The position numbers and the translations under genes are program-made. From NCBI RefSeq assembly GCF_027409185.1, contig NC_084469.1:99759835-99823834 (forward strand): a stretch of 64,000 bases of DNA, written 5' to 3'. Every line of letters begins with the position of its first letter. The first letter of the stretch is position 1. The stretch is from Cynocephalus volans. Its lineage: Eukaryota > Chordata > Mammalia > Dermoptera > Cynocephalidae. The notes beneath the pieces are model-generated. The model was not told the origin of the DNA, made no database searches, and saw only the letters and a list, made by a program, of their open reading frames with translations. Below are positions 56,100 through 64,000 of the stretch, one piece after another.

Positions 56100-56800
56100 G
56101 TAGTTGCTGACCTCCTGGGGCTCACAGTCTGGTGGGGAGAAGAGGAGGTGTTAAGGACAGATAAAGGTAAGCTCATGTGGTGAGGTTGGAGGTGGAAAAT
56201 TCTGGAAAAGGAACTCCCTCTGCCCCCAACTTCGTCCGTAGGTGGTAGGGTTGGGGAGGGAAAGTAGGATCTGCCTTGGAATGGCCAAGGGGGGCTTATG
56301 ATGGGAAGCAGGGGGTGGAGGCAGGGAGTGGCACCTCTAGCCACCCACTGACACTTTTCAGCAGGTATCCCCACCAAAAGCCCCCTGAGTGACTATATGT
56401 CCACCCTCTCTGTGGCTGAGTTAGTAAGTTGGTGGTGACCTTGGGTCCCAGGCAGGGTTTCCTGGATGGACTGGCCCCATTGTCACCCCACTTTCCAAGG
56501 AAATAGTCTTGAGACAGACTAGCCAGTTGATTTCTAGCCTCTCCCCTCTCTCGCCATCCCCCATCCCAGGAAACCCCCTCAGATCCCAAAGCCTTCTTCC
56601 CAGGAAGGCTGAGGAGTCTGGGAAGCCCTTGGGGGCTCTCCCAAGCACAGTCTCCTCCAGACCTTGGCAGCCCCTTCCCCACTGGTCTTATCCCCCCAAC
56701 CCCTATGAGGGCCCAGACTCTCGCCTGTGTCCCCAGAGCCAGACACAGGCAGTTCAAATGGACGGACGTGGCAGACACCAAAACAAAGCCCAGAGTTCAA
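56100..56800. other. Unassigned sequence
   Basis: No gene or repeat recognised. Confidence 0.4.
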
Positions 56801-56809
56801 AACCTGTGT

Positions 56810-56925
56810 TTGCTGTTTACTTGTTGTGTGAGCTCAGGCACATGACTTTGCTTCTCTGAACCTCAGTTTTTGTATCTGTCAAATGAGAATAAAAATAACA
56901 GCATCTACCTATGAGGGTATTGTGG
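56810..56925 (+). mobile_element. MIR SINE
   Basis: cttgttgtgtgagctcagg, gcttctctgaacctcagttt, atctgtcaaatgagaataaa. Confidence 0.7.
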
Positions 56926-57450
56926 TCAGCTGAATAACGACCCCCCAACCATGTCCATGTCCTAATCCCTGGAAGCCGTGAATCGATTACCTCACATGGC
57001 ACAAGAGGCTTTGCAGGTGTGATTAAGAATTTTGAGGTGGGAGATTATCCTGGATTATTATCCAGGTGGCCCAACCACAGGGTCCTTATAAGAGGGAGAC
57101 AGACACCAAGGTCGAGGGTTCAGATCCCCACACCAGCCAGCCACCAAAAAAAAAAAGAGTCAGGAGTGTCAGAGACTGGAAGATGCTGCACTGCTGGCTT
57201 TGCAGATGGAGGAAGGGGCCACGCGCCAAGGGCTGCAGGTGCCTCTAGAAGCTGGGAAAGGGGGACACGGGTCTTCCCCTGGAGCCTCCAGGAAGGACCA
57301 GCCCTGCCCACGCTTTGACTTCAGCCCAGTGAGATCCATGTTGGACTTCAGACCTCCAGAACTATGAGATCATAAATTTGGGTTGTTTTAAGCCACTAAA
57401 TTTGTGGCAATTTCTTGCAGCAGCCATAGGAAACTCACACAGACATGCCG
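56926..57450 (+). mobile_element. LTR of MaLR/MLT type with embedded SINE piece
   Basis: It runs from gtcctaatccctggaagccg through gagattatcctggattatt to gccactaaatttgtggcaat and ataggaaactcacac. At about 57104-57157 it is interrupted by a 5'-truncated SINE (caccaaggtcgagggttcag, ccagccagccacc, A-run). Confidence 0.6.
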
Positions 57451-57760
57451 TCTATAGAGCACCATGTGCCAGGCCCTGAGCCATGGGGCTGGGGTCTTGG
57501 TGACAATAGAGACCCCACTGCCCTTCTGGAACTCATATTCTAGTGGGAGAAATAAACAAGCCTTTTGGGAGAGGTAATTGATTATGGGAGAGACTTGTTT
57601 CGGGACACAGTGCTAAAAAAGCTCCCATTTATTGGGGGACCTCCCTATATCCAGCACTGTGCTGAATGCTCTATGCACATAACAGCCTCTTCGGGAGCAC
57701 TTTTCTTAACCCCACTTTACAGATGAGGAAACTGAGGCCCAGAGAGGATAAAGTCACCTG
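57451..57760 (-). mobile_element. Reverse MIR-like fragments
   Basis: ccagcactgtgctgaatgct, accccactttacagatgag, gaaactgaggcccagagag is the reverse MIR pattern. Confidence 0.55.
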
Positions 57761-57954
57761 GCAGGGAAGGGGGTGGGGCCGGGACACCCACAGCCATCTC
57801 TTACCCACAGTGAAGTTTACTCAGGGTAGAGCAGTGACAAGGTATGTCCAGAAAGGGGTAACATATCTTCTCCCACTGTCCTGCAGATCCAGAGAACCAG
57901 GGCACAGAACTGCAGGAATAAAGTAGAAAAACACACCATCCTACATCAAAGTCC

Positions 57955-58180
57955 CTAAGGGGCTGGGGACCCAGGTGCCTGAGGGGGTGTCTGGGGTCCT
58001 GGCTTTCTGGGTTCCTACAGGGCTGGGGGCCTGGGTCTCAGAGGGGCTGGGGGCCTGGCTTCCTGGGTCTACAGGGAGGTAAAGGCCTTAATTCCTGAAG
58101 GTGGAGCCTGGAGTTTAGGAATTTTGGGTCGCTGAGGGGCTGGGAGCCTGGGGGCCTGGTCTCTGAAGGGCTGGGGGCCA
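57955..58180 (+). repeat. GC-rich minisatellite
   Basis: Imperfect repeats around ggggctgggggcctgg(g/c) of about 35-45 bp. A core resembling the intron 2 array of copy B (cctgggtcctgg) recurs. Confidence 0.55.
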
Positions 58181-59310
58181 ACACGCAGTATCCCATCCTC
58201 TCGGAGAACCTCGGGCATTCCCAAAGAGAAATCCCCAAATCTCCCAGGCCAGGCCTGGGCTGTTCTCAGAAGTCCCAGGATGTGCTGGCTCAGCCACCTT
58301 TTCCCTGGCATGTCCTAGGGCCTAGGAGGGAAAGGCAGAGAGAGAAGAGGCAGTGGAACTGGACTCTGTCCTGGAGAGAGGGAAGGGTGTGGATAAGCCC
58401 ACCTCTGTGTCCCCCTCAGCCCGAGGACTCCAGCCACACACACCAGCCCCCCTAACCTCTCCCCACCCCCAACACATGCCCAAACAACAACAGCCCTGGC
58501 TCAGGCTGCAGACCCTGAGACTCCAGGAAGGCAGAAGTGTGGATCTGGTGTCTTCTCCCTCCACACACCCTTCGCTCTTCCTGTTGACCTGCTTTCCGTG
58601 GGCTGCACATGACTGTGGGCTCAGGGCCACCCCCTGGCCCCTCTAGGAAGAAGAAGCCACAGGTCCTGCTCTTGGGTAGCTTCCAGTCCTGGGAGGGGCT
58701 GGGGTAAGGGGGGTGTCTAGAGGACTGTGGGGGCTCAGGGGAGACCCCTAGCCCGGCCTCTGCAGTCAGGGAGGCTTCCAGGCAAACTGGCACTCCAGGC
58801 AGGGAACTGCCAGGGAAAAGGCCTGGAGGTAGGAGAAAACATGGTGCTGCAGAGAGTTCTGTGGAGTTCAGGTGCTTGGGGAGTCTTGGAGGAAGTGGGT
58901 AGGTGTGTCTGGAGAGGCCTGAGGCTGGGCCTGTGTGGGAAGGGCCCTTGAATTCCAGGCTGAGGGGAGCTGGAGCTTTGGGCCCAGAGTAGAAGGGAGC
59001 CACTCAAGGTTGTATGCAGGGGGGATGTGGTCAGGTGGCTACTGTGCAGGGAGGGGTGCTGGGGAGGTTGGGGGCCTTCCACCATTTGCTCAGCATAAAG
59101 AGTAGTGGCTGGCTTTGGAGTCATAGAGAGGAAGAAAGCAGATCAAAAGGTGGAGGGAGCATGATGACCAGGGAGGAGGTAAGGTGGACATCCCAGGATC
59201 TGGCCTGTGGCCAGGTGGTGATGCTAAGGCAATGCTGAGCTCAGCTTGGGGCAGGGGCCGCATCTGGGCTCTCTCTGCCTCGGCCACACTGGCCTCCTCG
59301 CTGTTCCTGC
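58181..59310. other. Unassigned sequence
   Basis: GC-rich, with several long chance frames on both strands. No exon-like splice pattern or protein family recognised. Confidence 0.4.
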
Positions 59311-59319
59311 AGCAGACCC

Positions 59320-59610
59320 CATCCAGCACCAGACCCCAAGGCCTTTGCATGTGCTGTTCCCTCTGCCAGGGACACCCTTCCCCCCAGATCTTCACAGGCT
59401 GGTTCCTTCTTCCCTCTCAGGGGTTCCAGCTCAAATGCAACCCACTCAGAGAGCCTTCTCTGACCACCCTGTTTCAACAGCCCCTTGTCACCCTCCTCTC
59501 TTGTGTCTCCATCTGATGTCTGTCTGTCTCCCTGATAGAACATCAAATCTGAGGACAGAGATTGTGTCTGATTACTGCTGTAGCCCTAAGTGCCCATTAC
59601 AGTGCCAGCC
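59320..59610 (+). mobile_element. L2 LINE fragment
   Basis: aaggcctttgcatgtgctgt, tccctctgccagggacac, cagagagccttctctgacca, gtctccctgatagaacat: strong L2 text. Confidence 0.8.
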
Positions 59611-59649
59611 CACCACCTCAAACTGTCCTATAGATTTATGGGTTTAAAA

Positions 59650-60000
59650 TGTTGTCTTCATGCTACAACATGGATGAACTTTGAGGACATTATGCTACGA
59701 AATAAACTAGCCACAAAAAGACAAATACTGTGTGGTCCCACTCATAGGAGGTCCCTGGAGTCATCAGATCCAAAGAGACAGAGAGTAGAGCGGGGGGTGC
59801 CAGGGGCCGGGGAGGGGGATGGAATGAGTGTTTAATGGGGACAGAGTTCCAGTCTGGGGAGATGAGAAAGTTCTGGAGATGATGGTGGTGATGGCTGCAC
59901 AGCAAGGTGAATGTGCTTAATGCCACTGAGCTGTGCACTTAAAAATAGTTAAGATGGTAAATTTTGTGTTATGTATATTTTACCACAGTTAAAACAACAG
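59650..60000 (+). mobile_element. Old L1 (L1M-type) 3' end
   Basis: gaggacattatgctacgaaa, ggggggtgccaggggccgg, ccactgagctgtgcactta, ttttaccacagttaaaaca. Confidence 0.8.
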
Positions 60001-60044
60001 AAGTCCAGCCCTTTCTCTGCATCTATGAATCATGCTTCACAGCA

Positions 60045-60190
60045 GTGGTTCTCAGCCAGGGGTGATGAGAGGCCAGGGATCCTGCTGAACGTCCTGAAAT
60101 GCACAGGGCAGCCCCCCGCCCCCCGCTACCCCACCAACAAGGAATCATCAGTCCTGAAGCTAACAGTGGGGAGGGTGAAAAACCCAGCTT
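60045..60190 (+). mobile_element. MER5A DNA transposon fossil
   Basis: cagtggttctcagccagggg, atcctgctgaacgtcctga, aatgcacagggcagcccccc. An opposite-orientation relative of 43795-43995. Confidence 0.75.
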
Positions 60191-60199
60191 TAAAGGCAC

Positions 60200-61220
60200 C
60201 TCCTCCTGGAAGTCCCCCTGGATTTGACAAACCTACCGCTCTTCCCCCCACCCCACACACGCATCTTCTCTTCTCCCCCTCACAACACCAAGGGAGGTCG
60301 AGCAGGTGAGTTGGGCCTGGGGCTGTGTCAGGATGATGCTGGGGTTGGGGTCAGGTTCGGGCAAGCACCAGGCTCTGTCCCGGGTGCTGAGGTTCTGCGA
60401 TCAGCGCTGTGGGTGTGGCTCCGCCCCGCAGACAGCACCGGTTAGTGTTGGAGATGGCAGCACCGCAGGGGTCCAGGTGGAGCTGAGTTGGGGTTACAGT
60501 CAGGGCTGTGGCTGGGGCTAGCATTCCAGCTGGGGATCGTTTAGGGTCAGCGCTGCCGGACCTCGACTTGTTTTTGTTGAGTCCAGAGTCAGGAAAAGCT
60601 GAGAGCGATGCCCAGCCCTGGACTCAAGGATCCCAAACCTGAAAGAAGAACCCACACCTTCAGATCTGGGGCCCACATCCGTACGATTTCCTGTTTTTCA
60701 CCCAAGTGAGCAAAAGACGTGGGTTGACACCACAGAGGGGAAGAAGGTAAGGGTGGTCAGGTGACTGGGCCACCTGGGCCCCTAAAGCATCCTCTGGTCT
60801 GAGTTGAATCTTGGCAGACACCCAGCAGGCTGCGAGCTGTTGAGCCCTGGGAGGACACATGGGGCCAGTGGGCACTTCGTGGGCTTGGCCTTGGGCACCT
60901 GGGCCGGCAGAGCTCTCAGAAGTTCAGAAACACCAAACTCCATCCCAGCCGTGTCCTGGATCTGGACCTCCAATCTTGTGTCCTCAGCACAGCCTGACTA
61001 GACTTATTCCCAAACTTCCTCCTCCTCTTTCCAGTGTTCCTATAGCTGGGACAGCCTGTCTGTCCACGCAGACACCCCAGCAGAGGCCCAGGAGCTGTCC
61101 ACAGCACTTCCCAATCTCCCACCCCACACTTCACCAATCACTGAGGCCTGGCTCTTCTCAAACCACCTGCTTCTCCCCACACCCACAGCCACTGCCCCAG
61201 GCCACCTCTTCTACCCCTGG
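60200..61220. other. Unassigned sequence
   Basis: GC-rich; no exon, gene family or repeat recognised. Confidence 0.4.
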
Positions 61221-61224
61221 ACCA

Positions 61225-61570
61225 GGTGATAGCCCCCTTTTAGGGCTCCTCCTGCCTGCCTTGACCCTGGGATAGCCTCCTCCCTGGCCCAGCTCCCATG
61301 ACAGTCCCCCAGGGTCCCCACCCCCACTGCCCCCCATGACAAACCCCTTAGGGCTCCCACCCATGCCTTGTCCCCACAAGAGCCCCCCGAGTGTCCCCAC
61401 CCCTGCCTGACCCCCACGGCAGAGCCCCTCAGGGTCCCTATCCCCACCTGGCTCCCATATTAGCCCCCCAGTGTACCCACCATGGCCTGGATCCCATGAC
61501 AAACCCCCCAGGACCCCTGCCTACCCAGCCCCCAAGACAGTCCCCCTTAGGGTCCCCACCCCCACCTGGT
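61225..61570 (+). repeat. C-rich minisatellite, units about 40-48 bp
   Basis: Recurrent cccatgacaaacccctta / ggtccccacccccactg-type units, roughly eight, with uneven length. It explains the glycine-rich minus-strand frames here. Confidence 0.75.
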
Positions 61571-62140
61571 GTTCTGCTGTCCTCTGTCCACCCAGCAGGC
61601 CCCCAGCAACCTCTCTCTGATCCCTAACTGCCAACTCTCTCCCTTCCTTAACATTTCCATCCTCAGCCACTTGGTAAGCTGTGCCACGGTCTCGGGCCTC
61701 CACAATTTGCCTAGATCAAGGTCAATAGGGACATTTGAGGGCCCAAAATGAACCTCCTCGGACACCCAGAGTCATTCATTCAACAGACATGAACCAAGGG
61801 CCACACGACCCAGGATGATGGATGAGGCATCATGGTCCTGCTGTCCTGGAGCACATGGTCCCAGAGACATTCGAGCCAGGTGCCTCCCAACCATGGTGGT
61901 AACAGACGTCCAGTCCCAGTGGGCAGCCAAGTTCTGCCCAGCGCTGGTTGGTAGGTGGGACGTGGTGGCACAGGCAGTGTTTTCTGAAGTGAGAGGTGTG
62001 GGAAGCAGCCCATGCAGGAGTGGGGGTTTGGGAAAGGGCATTCCCAAACCAAGAGTGGGAGGGGCTTAAGGATCAGGGGACACATTTTAGGAAAGAACAG
62101 GATGGGCAAAGTGCCAAGGAGACTATATAAATAGGAGGCT
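61571..62140. other. Unassigned sequence
   Basis: No gene or repeat recognised. Confidence 0.4.
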
Positions 62141-62144
62141 AGGT

Positions 62145-62400
62145 ACCATAGTGGTTAGTGCTACAGATGCCTGGCCAACACTACCTAGGTTCGAATCTCA
62201 GCTCTGTCATGTATGAGCTGTGTGACCTTGGGCAAATTGCCTAACCTCTCTGTGCTGCACATCCTTCATCTATAAGGCAGCACTGATAAACAAAGCATAC
62301 ACCTTCTAGGGTGGCTGTGAAAATTAAATGTGTTAATGCATTAAATGTTTTAATGTGAGACACTAAGAACTGTGCCCAGCATACTAAATTTAGTTGCTAC
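62145..62400 (+). mobile_element. MIR SINE
   Basis: tagtggttagtgctacagat, ctgtgtgaccttgggcaaat, gcctaacctctctgtgctgc and the MIR tail (aactgtgcccagcatacta). Nearly full length. Confidence 0.85.
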
Positions 62401-62459
62401 TAAATTAAACTATACAAAAAAATTGTCAATATTTGGCCTAAATATTATAGCATGTCCCT

Positions 62460-62630
62460 TTCTTTTTCTTCTCTCCCTCCCTTTTTCCCCTCCCTCTTCT
62501 TGCTCATCTCTCTCCCTCTCCCTCTCCTTATCTCTCTCGCCCTCTCTCTCCTCCTGTCTCCTGTCTCTGTCTCTCCCTCTGTCTCTGTCTCTCTGTCTGT
62601 CTCTCTCCTCTTCCCTCCTTTCCTGCCATA
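62460..62630 (+). repeat. CT-rich simple repeat
   Basis: Long pyrimidine tract of tctccctctctg-type units. It gives serine/leucine- and arginine/glutamate-rich chance frames. Confidence 0.9.
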
Positions 62631-62770
62631 GTGGCATGATGATTTAATGCACCTTGGTTCAAATCCTGACTCTACCACCCTCCTCCTTCAGCATTTTGGG
62701 AACATGGGTTAGCATCTCTGTTTGCTTACCTGAGAAATGAGATGATAATAATAGCAGGGACTTTACCAAG
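62631..62770 (+). mobile_element. MIR-like fragment
   Basis: tggttcaaatcctgactct, ttacctgagaaatgagatg: decayed MIR. Confidence 0.5.
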
Positions 62771-62998
62771 TTGTGGGGTGTAACAGGCGTGTAATGCGGT
62801 TATCTGGGTGGCAAGCCCATAAATAGGTCTGTGAAAATAGAAGCTGTCGGTGGGTCTACTTTTAGAAGAAAGTCTCTCTCATCCTGCTTAAACCTCTCTC
62901 CACCACCTATGGGGCCCTGACGACTCTGGCTCCTGCCACCTCTTCAATTGGCTCCCACACACCAGGAGGACAGGAACAGGCTCCAAACTCAACTAAGT

Positions 62999-63004
62999 GA
63001 GTGT

Positions 63005-63046
<42 letters not shown>
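62999..63046 (+). repeat. (GT)n microsatellite
   Basis: About 48 bp of GT with one GA step. Confidence 0.9.
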
Positions 63047-64000
63047 CAGGGGCTGCCTGGTGGGAAGTAGACATCAAAGTCTCCTTAGAAGAAACAACCT
63101 CTGTGCTGAGCCATGAGGGATGAGAGGGTCACAGCCAGAGAAGGGAGGTGGGCAGTGGTTGGATGGGGGCAACAGCCTGGACTAAATCATGAAGCATGTG
63201 GGTACCCGGTTGGGGGAAGTGAAAGCTGGCCATTTGGCACGACTGAACAGAGAAGTTAGTGGGTAGGCTGGGGGCTGATTGCAGAGGGCTCTGGGGAGCC
63301 ATGAAAGGTTATAGGCAGGAGCAGGACCCCTTGAGTTAGAAAGACAGCCTGGCATTGGGACCCTGCCACCCTGACACTTACCAGCAGACTCTCCAACATG
63401 AGGCCATGTCCCCAGATGGTTGGGCAAATAGACTCCAAGCTCAAGTGCCCCAGGTTCAAGTCCTAGCTCTACCACTGTAGGACACAGACAAATGACTTTC
63501 CTTCTCAGTAACTCAGTTCCACTGAGACAGGCCCGGCAGAGTGAGGACACCAGACCCCCCCAGGAGGTTCACCGAGCGCTTGCTGCATGCCAGTGCTTTG
63601 CACACCGGGGCAGTCAGCGCTGTTCCTCACTTCTGGTTTACGGATGAGCAGGGAGAAGCGGGGACTCAGGCCCAGGCCTGGCCAGCTCGGGCTCAGGCAT
63701 GTCTGCTTGCCTCCCCTATAGTTGTGGCCCCAGGATGGTGACACCTGTGACCTCTTTCCACAATGGTGGAAGAGCTGGCTTGGCCACTCCACACCCCCAC
63801 AACCCCAATGCTCAGAGAGTGGAAGCAACTTACCCATAGTTGTGCCCAGAGGGAGAGGGGTTGGTGACCCCCAGCCTTGGCTGAGCCCAAGGCCCATGCT
63901 CTTGGCACACAGTAGGTGCTTTAAAGTCAAAGGACTTTACAGATGCCCCAGGCACATGGGCAGAGGAAGAAACTGAGGCCAGGGTGACAGAATCTCTGCA
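63047..64000. other. Unassigned sequence to window end
   Basis: It contains a MIR-like piece at about 63420-63510 (caggttcaagtcctagctct) and a reverse MIR/L2-like end near 63890 (ggcacacagtaggtgcttta). No gene is seen; the expected next gene, FCER2, is not reached. Confidence 0.45.

Noticed and set aside
58452-59124. 183- and 129-codon minus-strand frames as a hidden gene between CLEC4G and FCER2
   Set aside because: Composition is proline/serine-rich as in any GC-rich noncoding DNA; no domain, splice pair or signal peptide fits, and known synteny has no gene there.
62372-62678. Ser/Leu-rich and Arg/Glu-rich frames
   Set aside because: They are translations of the CT-rich simple repeat at 62460-62630.

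Overview
This is a mammalian chromosome window. It holds spliced C-type lectin genes in a dense bed of L1, L2, MIR, MaLR/MLT1 LTR and MER5A repeats. The lineage-specific SINE is a tRNA-Ile-type element, present as monomers and dimers, whose A/B boxes read 'GGTTAGCTCAGTTGGTTAGAG' split over short blocks, then 'GGTTCGATCCCC'. That is the CYN SINE type known from colugos (Dermoptera), so a colugo is my best guess; this is inference from memory of SINE families.

Gene content: three intact genes of the CD209/CLEC4G lectin cluster (human 19p13). A CD209-like gene (copy A) runs on the minus strand, 7727 to 4423. A second CD209-like gene (copy B) runs on the plus strand, 16124 to 19541. CLEC4G (LSECtin) runs on the plus strand, 44895 to 47660. 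All coding exons were read through splice sites without a break: 228, 228 and 293 residues. Order and orientation match the human CLEC4M/CD209/CLEC4G block read in reverse. FCER2, the next human neighbour, should lie beyond the right edge and is not seen.

Layout: 1-1.2 kb, a MaLR element. 1.2-8.5 kb, the left arm of a large inverted duplication, containing copy A and a younger composite retroposon at 1651-3021. 8.5-15.4 kb, the spacer between the head-to-head genes, with old L1 pieces and a second, VNTR-bearing copy of the composite retroposon (10472-12544). 15.4-33.3 kb, the right arm, containing copy B and split by a full-length but inactivated L1 (24357-31299). 33.6-37.3 kb, an older L1 carrying a solo ERV LTR. 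37.3-44.7 kb, old repeats. 44.9-48.1 kb, CLEC4G. 48-64 kb, repeats, minisatellites and unassigned sequence, with another solo LTR and a young inverted L1 piece.

Biology: all three products are type II membrane lectins with one C-terminal Ca-dependent carbohydrate-recognition domain; the CD209-like pair has almost no neck. Within the inverted pair, exons 3-6 are nearly identical while exons 1-2 and 7 are clearly diverged. This looks like a gene-conversion tract that homogenised membrane span, neck and most of the lectin fold but left the cytosolic tail and sugar-binding loop free to differ. The second point of interest is the two-copy composite retroposon family, which has a shared L1-like head, different tandem-repeat bodies, and clean target-site duplications.
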